Origin: Carex sylvatica
Lineage: Eukaryota > Streptophyta > Magnoliopsida > Poales > Cyperaceae
Assembly (NCBI GenBank): GCA_964058845.1
Contig: CAXKVR010000034.1
Coordinates: forward strand, 310,001-374,000
DNA length: 64,000 bases
Direction of reading: 5' to 3'
Part shown: in pieces, positions 44,401-57,431 of the stretch
Position numbering within the stretch: the first letter of the stretch is position 1
Layout: every line of letters starts with the position of its first letter
Made by a program: the position numbers and the translations under genes
Notes under the pieces: model-generated
The model's input: the letters and a program-made list of their open reading frames with translations, nothing else
Told to the model about the DNA's origin: nothing
Databases searched by the model: none

Positions 44401-47400
44401 AGCTGACGAACCACTGAAACTCAGAGTTGAAAATACCTATGCATTTTTTTTAAACTTTAAGACTAGATTCTCAATATTTGCATTTCAAACTCTTGAAATT
44501 ATTAGAATTCTTGAAAATGATGAACATACAATGGCAGCCTCGTCCAAAATCGAGGTACGGATTCTATCACGGTCAGAACCAACTCTATTAGCACCAGATG
44601 CAGCAAGTTTCCTTTGTACCTGGAGGGTGTATAATGTTTAATTGAATTTTAGAAGTTCTCATAAAAACAAGGCAAACGCTGGAAAATTTATTGATTAACA
44701 CCAAGAATGAACATTTGTTGGTATAAACCCATTGTCAGTAACCCTATTTTTGTCAGGAGGGGTAAGGGGCTTACAAGGTAATCCATCGACACAGCTTGGA
44801 CAGAGTGATGGGCCATCAGACCAATACGCACAATTTTAGGATTGTAAACGTTATCATTTTCATCATGGATTCCTGAAAACATTTTTGCAATATTATGTTA
44901 ATAAATCAAACAATCATCATAAAGAACAATTGCTATAAAGATACACATAACAGAACCTGATTGAAGAACACGCAGAACTATCTCATCAAGGGCAGAATTG
45001 GAAGGTGCACAAACTAATACATGCGCTCGGTACTTCCTATTTGAGTTGACAACCTCTGGTTTCTAATCAGGAAAGGGAAAATGAGAGAGAAAGAGAGAGA
45101 GGTGTTAGAGTGCTGGGTAAATTCATGTGCACCGCAGGAAATGTCATATAACAAATAAACCTGTAAAATAAGAAAGATAATGCCCCTAGGAGACACAAAC
45201 AATATTCCATATCCGCTTCTTCCTTATTTACTGGTCAAGCTGCCCAAAATTAATTCCATGAACAGCATCAATCTTTAAGTAAATTATATATAACAGAAAA
45301 AGAGGGACAACTTGGGTATATTTATCAAATTAGGAAAGGAAGTCTGTGTGACATTTTTTGTATAACATCAACTGTGTTTTAGAAAGCATTTCAGATATTG
45401 CTTGTTTTGCAAGCGTATGCTGATATTCACTTTTGATGCTATGATGGGGGAATGAAAGAAACAACATCTAAAAATTAAAATCATATAATGTGCAGTTAAA
45501 GTAATGGAGAATCGAGTACCAGTTCATTTCCAGTCGGATAGAAACCATCATCACCATCAATTGGTAAGATCATATCTCTTGGATTCGTTCCAAGTAACCA
45601 AGGGGATGCCTTTAGCCAATTAGTAAGCCTAAAATTTTTAAACATTAGCTAACATGGAGGGTAAATGTTTTTTAAAACCAACCATTATGCCAACATTTAG
45701 AAACGATCCATAAAACGGGTAGAACAGAAGTGGAAGAACAGTTCATAACTTACTTGTCCTCAAATTCCAGCCCAGTCACTTGTGTCCGAGCAGAACAACC
45801 TCCTCTGCACGAGAAAGGACGAAAAAGTGAAAATGTCGCCTTCGACTTGTTTCTTTAAAAAACACAAGCACAAATGTTGATCAAAGAAAAATACGTTACT
45901 TTGTTTGCAATCTAGAAGGTACTGAATGAAGAACGGCACTAAGAAGTCCAAGGATTGTCTGTGTTTTTCCTGTTCCTGGTGGACCCTACACCAGATCAGG
46001 TTAGATGCTATACCAGTCAAAATCAAGAGGGTAAAAATGTGACCTTTTTCCATGGAATTAAAAAAAAAAATACTAACCATCGGTGTGACCTATTGCAAAT
46101 GACATTACTAAGTAGAATACAAGTATTGTAGATTGACTTGGCATCTTTTAATAAAGGATTATAAATAGTACTCCTAGATTGAATATCTCCCCTGACTTTT
46201 TCGTTTTCGAGAAAATATCAAATGGTACATTAGAAGTAGATAACATAAGAAGTTACAATTAAACAAACCTGAATCAGAACAAATGACCTTCGGGAAAGAC
46301 CAGCCTGCTTAAAGAAATTTTAACTGTTAGCTACTGTAGGAAAAACAAAAGAGCAAGTTCCACAGATGGTGTCAGAGGGATGATATATTTCCATTTAATA
46401 ACCAAAGCTTAAAAAAAGTTTCCCTTTGTGTTCCAAAACATTTCAGTATATACCAGTTTGGTCCGACAGTTATCTTTCAAAAACAAAAACAAAAAAGAAG
46501 GCTAGTCCTGTATGACTTGATTTTACAATAAACAAGTATCGACAAAGTGACTTGTTCTATATAAGCCTAATGAGAATCTCCATCATTTTATGAATTAAAT
46601 TATTGAACAGACGAATGTCTGTAATTATAATGTTGAGGACTAAGACCACAACTTATAACTTCAGGGTCTATAATGTGAAATAAGTGATTCTCTCCAATAA
46701 CACTCTTAATAAAATACATAAAAAATAATAAGAAAGAAAGGTCACATGAATGGCATCTAACTGGGATTCATTGAGATTTGTTTGGAGGTAATCCATGAGT
46801 GGAGCTGGTACATTCCATTCACGGCCTTCAATTTTATTTCTTTCAGTCGCTGATAGAATTAAATCTTTGAAGGGAAGCTGTGGCAGTGAGTGCATTGCCA
46901 CATATTCACGCATAATGGTTGATAAGCTACAAATCTGTTAAAATGGATGTGTTAAAGGCCACGTTAAACATGAAGTATTACCTCTTTATTAACCAACTTC
47001 TGTTTGGTTATGTTTTTTTAACTTTTATCAATTATGTTTGCCCTTAAAACAAAACAAAAGCACTAAATAGTAACAAAAAAATTAAAAGTGAAAAAATATT
47101 CATGGTCATTTATAATTTCAGAGAATGGAAACTATGCATACTTTGAGAATCCAAAGGCTTGTAGGTGTGTCTAGTTGAAAAAGAGAAGAAATCTGACGCA
47201 ACCGGGGACTGTGCTCGGGCACAGCTGTTTCAAGGTTTTTTACCTCACCTGCTAGAAATGTACGAATTGTTACTGTGCCTTGGCCGCCACGGTTCTCCAC
47301 CAATGCAAATGCATAAGCATTCGGTTTTACCCCCTCGTCGAACTGCAAATTTTGACGAACAAAATTACCCTTGCTGTTACACATCTTGATGATGTCTCAA

Positions 47401-48719
47401 TATAGTAGATGTTAAATAACCTTTGTATTAAGGTTGCAACATGTCATATTTGGTTAAGTCAGCTCACCATTCCTTTATTTCAAAGTAAATCACAACCTGG
47501 GATGGCTTAAAATCAGATAAGGTACCTCTCCCTGGTGCTAGCAAGGTGGATATAAAGATACCTAGACGAGGATGAAAGAGAGTTTAATGATGCCTTGATA
47601 GAAGCGCCCCACTACACCAAAGTCATGTCAAACATAAACCAATATCTCCCTCGTTTCAAAATTCCCAAAACACCCCTCCCCATTTTAATCAAGCAAATAT
47701 CATATTCAGTTGATGGATTTTGTTGGGTCAACAGATGGGTCTGCATTCTCAATTTTGGTTGGTTTTGGATAGCATAGTGTTTTTTTTATTTGTTTTCTTT
47801 TCCATTCCCATGTGATTTTTAGATAAAAAAATTGGGTCCAATAGGAAGATTCATTTTTGTTTTAGCAATAACATTGTTCGAGTTCGACCCAAACATGGCC
47901 CATTGATCGAAGGATCCAGCCATTAACAGGTTGGCTCAACCTGTCAGGCGCACTCAGAAATTCCCAGCATTACTCTACTAAGATCAAATCGCTGTGTGAA
48001 TTCATTTAAATTTCGTAGATTGTGTCATGATTCTAGGTACTAGACTAAACCATTGACTAAATCTATGAAAAACGCCAAGGATAAAATTATCATTGTCGAC
48101 ATACAGCCTAGAAAAGTAAATATGCATGAATGAAAAATCATGGTGCACATACCTTTTGAGAGGAGAGCAGTAAGAGATCATTTTCTGACACCTTATCGCG
48201 AAAGTTATCGTGCACAGCCATAGATACCTTGTGAAATCCTTCTGATTCAGCACATGATATGATACCACCTTTTTGCCAACTCGTCTCATCTATTAGAAAC
48301 AAGGGGAAAAAAATTAAAATTGCATCACTACATGGCAGATTTCTCGAATCAGATAAATAACTGATCGAGTACATACTTTCTTTGTTTCTGCCTTGTACAA
48401 TCTGAGCCTTGATTTCCTCAAAAAGGAGGGGCTCAAAGACCCGGATGTACTCGTTGAAATTCGCATATGTGTTCTTCACAGCCTTCAAACCCTCTGGCAT
48501 TTTCCTGTTCTGCTCTTGCAATGCACAAATCAGACAAAAATTAAAACAATTAAGAAAAAAGGAAGAAGAAAAAGAGAAGTTTTGAGAAAAAATAACCTTG
48601 GAATCGGAGAGAAGACGGAGGTAGTCCCAGCCGAGAACGACCTTGTGGAAACGAGCGAGCGATGAACTGGTCCCGACCTCTGCGCCGCCGGAGGAGGTTC
48701 CCGCCTTCTCTATTGCCAT
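41407..48719 (-). CDS. MAA3: SEN1-like superfamily 1 helicase MAA3
   Basis: Twenty exons give one open frame of about 816 aa: 48719-48597, 48512-48377, 48289-48153, 47342-47142, 46934-46746, 46304-46269, 45985-45900, 45804-45754, 45628-45520, 45062-44957, 44872-44775, 44619-44530, 44436-44344, 44257-44213, 44060-44002, 43908-43824, 43582-43220, 43123-43001, 41959-41873, 41640-41407. Helicase motifs in order: Walker A GPPGTGKTQTILGL, Ia VLVCAPSNSALDEIVLRVL, DEAAQA (Walker B, DEAA), III GDPVQLPATV, IV/V NIQYRMHP and VNINTVDGFQ-type, GREKDV, and VI NVGITRARSSVLV. The acidic C-terminal tail is as in MAA3. Arabidopsis MAGATAMA3 is a nuclear RNA/DNA helicase needed for embryo-sac development and is a SEN1 relative, linked to transcription termination and rRNA processing. 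Splice sites and phases all agree and I see no break. Confidence 0.93.
42182..42796. mobile_element. PIF/Harbinger-type MITE in MAA3 intron 18
   Basis: 615 bp with ends GGGGGCGTTTGGTTC and GAACCAAACGCCCCC (perfect 15-bp inverted ends), bordered on both sides by TTA (42179-42181, 42797-42799), the 3-bp TWA target of PIF/Harbinger. No open frame of note. It lies wholly inside the intron between exon 18 (ends 43001) and exon 19 (starts 41959), well away from both splice sites. Its ends match the 2.4-kb element at 49446. Confidence 0.9.
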
Positions 48720-49445
48720 TATTTTCACCACCGCTCTCTCTTTATTCAGCGCAAGGCGGGGTTTTGGGTTTATTGCTTCGGCGATTCGACCAAGACAAAT
48801 TGTGATGCCTCCTCTCCTCTACGGGTTCACGAGTTTACGGGTTTGGATGAAATATTTCAATGATATATATATTAAGAGAGGGTTTATATATCTCTATTTA
48901 TTTTTGTTTTCATCACATCACGCTATCATCCTTTTTTTATTTTCTAATATTAAAAATTTAAATTTACGTGTTAAAATAAAATGATAGATATAATTTACAT
49001 TATCATTTCAGTATGTATTTAAATAATCATTACTTTTCTATTTTGATTTTATATTAATTACTAAGTTAAAAAAAATTAACATTTAAAATTTATCTACACC
49101 CGTATAGTATATTGTTGCAAGCTCTTAATATTAATTAACATAAAATTTATACGTACATATATGCTATCAGAACTCTTAAAAGTTCTTTCCTTTGTTTTGG
49201 TAGCATATTATTTTAGTTCAATCTCAATTATTATTCCCATGACTCTAGTAGTCTAGTGACATTAGTTCCAATAATTATTATATTCTTAATCCATATTTTT
49301 TATGAAGTTTCTTTAAGTTTAATCAATTTAAAATCGATCTTCAGTTTTAGTAAAATGTAATTATTGTAAAACTATTGGTCATCCGCAAATAACTTTCAAA
49401 GTATTCGCTAAAAAGTTGTCATCATAAAATGCTCTCCGTCCTTTA
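48720..49445. other. MAA3 upstream region and spacer
   Basis: Contains the MAA3 promoter or leader region next to 48719, followed by AT-rich spacer up to the Harbinger element. No gene was seen. No clear TATA box was picked out. Confidence 0.4.
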
Positions 49446-51848
49446 GGGGGCGTTTGGTTCGCACTATAGGTCATTTCAGGAAACAAAAGAATTCCAGGGA
49501 ATGTAATGCATGAAAATTGAGATGCCAGGGTATGTGTTATTACTATGTTTGGTTCGCGCATGACTATTGCTTCAACATTCCCTGGAAGAGTCATTCCCAT
49601 GTTTGATTCGTGCATAGCTATTACAATAGTTATAGATATAACTTCACTATTTATTAATTATTAACTAAATAACGTTACGTTACTAAATTTTTTATGTATT
49701 GTTTAAATATAAATTGTAAATTAAAAATTAAATTAATATAAAAAATCACATAACGTGAAAGCTTATGTATTATTTAAAGATTAATTTAATTTAGAAGTTA
49801 TTTTAATTTTAGAAGATTATGTATATCGATATTATAAATGTGCCTACATACTATATGAATAATTATATAGTGATTGATATGAGTCAAAATTTAAGAAAAA
49901 TTAAGAATAAAATTAGAATAAATCTTTGGTATTGGAACTAGTATTTTAGTTGTAGTTACAAACTATCTTATAAGTGAATCTATATCTGACGCATTATTGA
50001 TATCTATATATGGTCTATTTAAATCTAAGAAAAATACTAAAATCTCATACCAGATGGTCCATTTCATTTACCAGTAAAATTATACATGAGTAGATCTTAC
50101 TAATGACACAAGCTTAAGAAAAATAATAATTTCTAAACTAGCATTTTAATGTTTACACACAACAGTATATTTTTATTACAGTATACTAACTAACTTTGAG
50201 ACTTCAAAATCACTCTCTTCATCATCCAGCGGGGATCCAGGTGGCAAGGTGTGTAAGGGTACCAAAGTCGGGGCCTCCTACAAGAAAAAAAGAAAATAAA
50301 ATCTCAATAATAAAGTTAATCAACATACCATGCTTTGTGTGCTTCAATAGCTTGTGTTGAAACATCTGGTCTCAAAACAAATTTAAGTACAATTATTCAA
50401 GGAAGCACTACATGGTCAGTGGCACTTTTACATATATGCCCAGGAAAATTATCAAAATTTTAGGAGCCCAACTTACTGGTAAGATACCTCAAAAAGAGAG
50501 AGAGATGCTTGGGAATGAGCTGGTACCACTGGTAGCAATGTTGCCAAATGCTTGAAGCATACTGTGCTTTGCTTGCTTTGTGACTGATATACTCTGAATG
50601 TTGGGTTTGTATCAATGTTTTACATTAGAGGGTGCTGTGTAGAACCGAAGGCTCAATATGAGTGCTTTTTTTAGAATAAAATTATAACATAAAATTCGGA
50701 GCGTACAACCAATTTCTATACTGATGTGTTTCACATGATACTTAACTCGATCTGGCTGGCTCAAATGGCTCAATGTGCAGATCTGCTCAATAGATTGATT
50801 GTCGGTATTCAGCAGGAATCAAACTAGTGAACAAATTCAGTGTTATAATAAGTTGAATTTTTTGCAAATCTAAACAATTAGCATAAGAGGGACATAATAC
50901 CACAAAGAATATATATCTTGGATAAATGAGCTATTATGCTATTGTATGTACAAAGGAAATTTACTTCCAAAATCAGTATTATATATAGAAATCCTTTCGT
51001 GCAGCAGAATACATACATATTAGACAAAAAAAAAAGGTATTAGTGGTCAAAGTAGCTAGATTGTACTAGATTGTGCCGATTCAGAACAATACCGAATACC
51101 AGAATAAAAAGTACCGAATACATGCATATCTTAGAATAGTACCTAATACATACAAATCTTAGAACAGTATTGAATCAGAACAGTACGAATAACAGAATCA
51201 GAACAGTCCGAATATCAACCATGTGTCCATGTCCAAACTACAGTTTACAAAATTAGAAATTGATGAGACAGGAAATTGATGGACCTTCGACCTTGGACCT
51301 TGTGCATACAAATGCAAGCCCATTTAGAGAAACTACAATATCTAATTTTTTGATTGTGTGTGCACAATCAAAAGGGATATTGACTGACGGTAAATTGATG
51401 AGAGAAATAAGTTATATACCACTAGAGATCGATCAAAAATTAGAAATTGAAGGAGCCACTACCATTAAACTGGAACAAAAGGTGACTTTACCAATACTAG
51501 AGAAGAGTTATCGGAGAAGAAAGAGGGAAAACCTGTGAAGTCGGAGAAGTTGGAGAGGAGAGCACAGAGAAGTTGGAGACACGGAGAGGAGAGGAGAGAT
51601 GTTGGAGACGGAGAGGAGAGAGTTGTAATAACAGGGAGCGAAGAAAGAGCGCTAACGCGATTTCCTTCCGACGGGAATCATGAAAATCCACCTTTTTTTT
51701 GGTTATCAGGATAGCCATTAAGCAGGGAATCGTAATTACAGAGGGAATCCTATATTACCATTCCTATTCCTGACTGTTTTTGCCAAACGCAGGAATGGAA
51801 TTACAATAGCCAGGAATCATCTCCCGAAAACTCAAACCAAATGCCCCC
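49446..51848. mobile_element. 2.4-kb PIF/Harbinger-type element
   Basis: The left end GGGGGCGTTTGGTTC is identical to the MITE at 42182. The right end is AACCAAATGCCCCC (one change). TTA precedes it (49443-49445) and TCA follows, an imperfect copy of the TTA target. The first 200 bp match the MITE's last 200 bp inverted, and the last 140 bp (51710-51848) plus the GA-rich 51540-51620 match the MITE's start. The middle, about 49.7-51.5 kb, has no transposase (no DDE or MYB-like region) that I recognise; an open frame of 92 codons at 51260 is of unknown meaning. So it is a larger non-autonomous relative. Confidence 0.8.
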
Positions 51849-53763
51849 TCAGATAAAATTTCTTTCCTGTTTGATCCGATCAAAGAAAGGAACAAATAAA
51901 AAAATCGTTTCCTTATTCCATTTCATCTTTCATTTTCTAATAATCATATCAATTGTTGAATATTATGAAGTTATTAGTGATTGTTTCTATAGCGTGTCTA
52001 AAAAACAATAACTCCAGATTATCATGATTGCAATTCCTTCTTACACGACGAGACGGAATACGTTTAAGAATAGTGTTTCGTATATAATTCAGATATTATA
52101 CTTTCAACTTGATTTATTTGTATTTATTAATTTATACAACTTGATTTATTTTTATATATTAATTTCGTACTTTTAATGCAATTACTATACTGATGTAAAA
52201 TTCTGATATAATATTTCACCTCGCTGAAATTTTTTTTTCTCATCCTGACTGTTGATAGTTTTTTTTTTATATGATTTATACTTTACTAGTATCATGTTCA
52301 TGCGCTACAACGTGAACATATTATAAGAGAATAATAAAATCTCATACAAAATGATATATTTTTTTTATAAAATAATTTAGACTAAATGACAAATAGCATT
52401 CTTTAAATGACATATCAAATGACATCTATACGTAAATAACATTCCTTAAATGACATATATAGTCTTTTGATATTTTTGACATATTTTTATAAATAAATAT
52501 CATATAAAATGACATATTAAATGACAAATAACATTCTTTAAATGATAGAAAAAAAATAGAACAAATGAAAACATGAACAATAAATTATCAATCAACCGAC
52601 AACTCCTTAAATGGCATTTAAAATTTTGAATGAAAATAAGGATCAATCAGAAAGATGATCCAATTTTGCATGTGGCGAGTTTGTATCTAAATAAACTTAG
52701 ATTTATATACGTAACAAAACATCAAAAAGATGCATAGAGTAAAAAAAAGACAGATTATTTGACTGAATGGCTGATGCTCAATCTGAAATTTCATCTTTTA
52801 ATCACAGTTATTAACAGATCAATACATCTACAATCTTAATATGAGAGAATAGATACTTTAAAAAATAATCAATTGCTGATAATTTTAGTAGTTAATGCAA
52901 GACATAAATATTTCGGGCTAAAAAAAAAAATTATTTCTATAAAAAGACTTACCTTAGCATTACAATTTTTTTTTTAGTAAAACCTCCTACTATTCTTAAA
53001 AACACTGATACTCTCCATTCTATTATTAATAGGGGTGCAAACGATCGAACACGGATCGAATAGTGGTCTTATTGTATCCGTATCCGTTGTAATTTTTCTG
53101 ATACAGATACGGATCGAATATTAAATGTTATAGATACGGATTAGATATTAGACGGATACGGATATTTTTCATAATTAGCTTGTTAGTTACAAAATATCTA
53201 TTATATTATTAAAATATTAGTCACTAATTATGTCACAGTGTTATATTGTTCATCAAAATATATATCTATATGCAATTTAATAAATCAATTTAAGAAAATA
53301 TATCACATTTGTTGTGGTTTAAAGTGTAAACGGTCAGATACGGATAGTAAAATGTCTTACTGTATCCGTTATAATTTTTCAAATACGAATACGGATAGTC
53401 TCGGATACAGATACGGATAATTTAAGTACTTTTTCGAAATCAGATATTGTCCGATTCGCCAACAGCTATGATTGAAAGATGAAATTTCAGATTTAATCTC
53501 AGCCCTCCAATTACATAATATGTCTTATTTTGATTAAATACATCTGAATAATATGTAGAAATCTAAATTAAACTAAAAACATAAGATAGCTTACAAATAG
53601 CTCACAAATTGCATGACATTCACCAAATAGCTCACAAAAATATCCAAAAGATTCCCTAATATAATTTTTAGCTTCTTTACATTTTTGTTTGTCTGAGAAG
53701 AATATAGAAGAAAAAGAAAAACAGAATAAAAACGGACAAGACCATCACATTAACAAATTATGA
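51849..53763. other. Intergenic region with TATCCG-rich block
   Basis: No gene seen. 53030-53470 is dense in CGGATAC / GTATCCG words and starts TAGGGGTGCAAACG, like the ends of some plant hAT elements, but the right end (CGCCAACAGCTA) and flanks do not give a clear target duplication. Confidence 0.5.
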
Positions 53764-54224
53764 GATTGGCTAATATAGGTATAGAACAGTTTGTTATATT
53801 AAGTGAGTTTTTGCAATTTTAAAATTCAAATTGTTGATCTTTTGTTATATTAAGTGAGTTTTTACAATTTTAAAATTCAAATTGTTGATCTAACATACTC
53901 AATGTATTCTCCATGTTAAGATGTACTTGGAGACAAAACTTTAAATTTTTTGGAACTTTTATACTATTTATTTCAAATTTTTGAAAATCCCAGTTTTCAT
54001 ATTTTTATTTTTTTTACCATTTAAACAGTGAATTTAGAAAATCGACGAAAATAGTAAATAATTTTAAAAAAAATGTACAATCTAGTCACCAAGTAAATTT
54101 TAATATGAAAAAATCAATACATTGAGCATATACACATCAGATTGACTATTTAAACTTCAAAATCACAAAACCCACTTAATATAACGAACTTTTCTATACC
54201 AATGTGAATATATTAGCCAACCTC
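53764..54224. repeat. Fold-back element, shared-arm family (GGCTAATAT end)
   Basis: Long inverted arms run from GGCTAATATAGGTATAGAAC to its counterpart ending GTATAGAAAAG / ATTAGCC at 54224 and include TTATATTAAGTGAGTTTTTG. Inner module: GTACTTGGAGACAAAACTT and its inverse AGTCACCAAGTAAATTTT. The left arm carries a 51-bp direct duplication (53791-53841, 53842-53891), so that arm was lengthened after the element formed. Confidence 0.75.
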
Positions 54225-54820
54225 TAAGAAAATGATATGATCTACAATGGATTGATTAATGAATCTTCCAAGTCCATATAGTTATGAATTAGTTATTGAT
54301 AGAAACTCGCAAGACTAACATCAAAGATCTTGTTTTCAGTTTTTCCACTGTGGAATCGTGGATAAATTTGAAAACAATGTAGTTTCAATCAGTAACTTTA
54401 GGTTCAAGTAGTGTTTCAGCATTTTTTCCCCTTTAAAAACTGTAAGAAAAATAGTTTTAATTTCAGATTTTGTGCCTTGTCCATATAGAGAGAAATCCTG
54501 TAGGACTGGGGAGCTCAGCCTAGGGACCAAATTCCAAAAACAAAAGGAAAAAGGGGGGAAAAAATCCAGTATTTCTCTGTTATTAGTTCTTAAGAACTGC
54601 GACCTGCGGGTGGGTGAGGAAGACGAATCAAGTACAAACAACAATCAATTCAGATCACAGATGTTCATTTTTGGAAGATAACTAATACCGGTGAGCGATC
54701 TTGATTAAAAAAAGAAGCTGCACAGGCAAATTAACCTTTCAAAACAGGCATTGGCATGCCAGAACAGTGAACACAAGCTACAGCTAAAGAACCCTCAAAA
54801 GAAAGAAAATTGTTGTCCGA

Positions 54821-56118
54821 TCAATTCTCCAAGTGGAATACAAATTCGGTGAGGCGTTGCAATTTACTAGGGTCGGCTTTCTGCTCAGTAGCTATCTTTG
54901 GTTTAACAGCCGTCAACATTTTTGTGGGCGCATCTAGGCTCCATCCATGCTCTACAGCATCTGCATTAACAAAATCACAAATCAATGTCATAATAAATAA
55001 ATGAATGATTTAGTTGATTACCAACTGAAAAAAAAAAAGTATTTAAATACAGAAAAGGAGCAACAATAAAAATAAAAAATGAAAGAATCGTTCGCTTCTT
55101 GGTGATAGCAGAAATCAACGGGCACTAGTGCAAACGTGAAATTTATTAGTTAATTCCCTTGGCACTTGGTAAGAATTCACCAAAAAGCAAGTATTCTTAA
55201 TCAACCTACATGCTGGTCCAAGCTACTTAGAATCAAATTGACTATAATTGAGCCCACTATATGACTTTGGAGATAATTTCCCAGCCAAGGAAAAGATAAT
55301 CATTCATAGTTCACTCAATATTCAAAGTACAAAAGAGGAGGAGAAGCATACACTTAGTAGCATCCTCTTCACTCATTCCCATGAAATGTGCCGCATCAGA
55401 GACGGTAATGGTAGAATATGCAAAAGTCAAAAGTTCAAACATCTTCCTTGTGTAGTTCTCTGCACAATTTACACAAGACCACATTAAGTAGATACAATAT
55501 TTGTACAATAAATTCCCACAATTGATATCTAAAAGCAAAACCCTAAAGTTGAGACATGTAATGACTGACAGCAAAGAGAACTAACCTAAGAAGGAGGCAA
55601 TGATTCCAGAAGCTTCTGGGCTCCAATCGAAACCTCGAACAGCATTGTAAACCCCAGCATAATCCTTAGTCCACAGACACTGCCCAATTTTCCAAGCAGC
55701 GACAAGCTCTGGCCGAGTCTCCTTAATCCCTTGCGGCACTGATTTCCACAAGAATCTCGCACTGTTCCTGTTTATTCCAAAAAACTAGTAAGGAAAAAAG
55801 AACGGATAAACAATTCTAAAACCCTAAATTGGGTCGGTTGAAAGAGAAGAAGCGAATTGAGGAGCGTTACAGATCGTGGATGTAGAGGTGGGCGAGGAAG
55901 TGTATCGTGTACGGCCACTCTTCATGGTATGCGACGCCAGTTGATGCTACCTGATAGCAATTAATAAATAGAAATTGCGAGAAAGAACAAAGCAATAGAA
56001 AAAAACCCTAAAAGGAGAAACTGATTGTGCGTGCCTGAAGAATGAGTTCGTCGCAGATGTCAGCGATTTTTTCAAAGGATTGGGAGGAGAGAGCATCGTG
56101 CAGTTGCGACAGGTCCAT
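54821..56118 (-). CDS. CSN8: COP9 signalosome complex subunit 8
   Basis: Five exons: 56118-56035, 55950-55871, 55767-55586, 55459-55352, 54960-54821, 197 aa, the length of Arabidopsis CSN8. Signature blocks: MDLSQLHDALSSQSFEKIAD, then VASTGVAYHEEWPYTIHFLA, SARFLWKSVPQGIKETRPEL, WTKDYAGVYNAVRGFDW, RKMFELLTFAYSTITVSDAA, MGMSEEDAT, HGWSLD and a C terminus KLQRLTEFVFHLEN. CSN8 is the smallest PCI-type subunit of the CSN, which removes NEDD8 from cullins and so tunes SCF ligases such as those using the F-box gene in this window. Exon 1 ends CTT CAG and is followed by GCACGC, so intron 1 appears to use a GC donor (AG acceptor at 55951). Exon 4 ends AAG T with donor GTATGC, chosen because it restores TKYAVEHGW. 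Confidence 0.93.
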
Positions 56119-57131
56119 TGTTGATCGTTAGGTCTTCTAATTTCTACAAGAAAAATCAATTGGCTTTGTTTCTTCTCTCCTCTTTGATCTCTCTGTCTCT
56201 CTGTCTCTACCTCAGGCCTGGCGATGGTCGACGAAGAGGTACTTCTCTCGGGCTATTTTATAAATCATAGTAAATGGGCTTTTATGGGCCGTTGTGGGAG
56301 AAGGTATGAATACATTTAGGCTTATGGGCTATATAAGCCTAGAAAGGCCGGTCCGGATCCTCTCCGTTTTAGGACCCGATAGAACATAAATATATCTGGA
56401 CCGACTATTCTGTATCAATAAGAGATCCTGACTGCGCGTAGTTGGAGAGATGTTTAAACCGTCTGATTTTCTTACAGTGCAGCAAACACGCAACATCCAA
56501 CCGTACGATTTAAAGTTTGTATTCCAGATGACTTGAATTGAATGTATCTACGTGTCCGTTGTAGAAATAACTCACTGCTATAGTTCAACTCGAATGATAA
56601 AACAAAGAATTAATATATATAGTGTTCAACTTTTTCGAACTAGCTACTAGCAATTGCAGGATGCAATTATATGTACCTTTGGACATTATTTTTTTTTTAT
56701 TTTTAGTTTTACATTAACAAAGTTTCAAGCAACCAAGTTTTGCTACTCAAGCAAACTAGCCGTTGATATATCTGTCTCATTTTGCTATTCTACTACACTT
56801 TCATGTGCTAACAGTTCCCATGCCTTCTTATGACATATACGAAGATTTGCTCGGGGTGGTAATTCGATTTGCAGTTTTTTCTTCTTCTAATTTTGAGGGT
56901 GCTAAGTACTATCGTTGAGAATTTATTTTTATTATATATCCCTCGTTTAACAAGAAGATCATCTTCCTCAAAAAAAAACACGAAGATCATCATTTTTTTT
57001 GCTTTAAAAATGGCGTAGGGTTAATTCACCCTTCAAATAGATAGGATTTGTTCCTTTTTAAGTGAAAAAAAGGAATCTTTTATCTTGTACTGGATGATTT
57101 TTTTTTCTTTTTGAAGAAGCAAAATCATTAC

Positions 57132-57178
<47 letters not shown>

Positions 57179-57431
57179 TTAGCTATACCAACCATAATAG
57201 CTTGTGATACATTTTGTCTCATAAAAATAGAAGAGAAATGAAAATGTCTGATACAATAAATATGATCCTCAAAGGAAATTAAAAAATGATTTTCAAATAT
57301 AGTATGTGAACGGAATGTTGGGTCAGGTCAACCGATCAATTGATTAAAGCCTTTCTATTCTTTTAACATATAAAACGTGTGAAATCATGTATCAAAATGG
57401 CACCATGACCAACATTAATTTAACTCATCAT
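56119..57431. other. CSN8 upstream region and spacer
   Basis: The first part is the CSN8 promoter or leader (CTCTCTGTCTCTCTG at about 56190-56210). A (TA)n microsatellite lies at 57137-57175. No gene was seen. Confidence 0.5.
57137..57175 (+). repeat. (TA)n microsatellite
   Basis: About 19 uninterrupted TA units within AT-rich spacer. Confidence 0.9.

Noticed and set aside
51260..51538. 92-codon frame inside the Harbinger element as its transposase or MYB-like gene
   Set aside because: No DDE, HTH or SANT-like motif is visible and it covers a small part of the element.
53030..53470. Complete hAT element from the TAGGGGTGCAAACG start
   Set aside because: The right end does not invert to it and the flanking 8-mers do not match.
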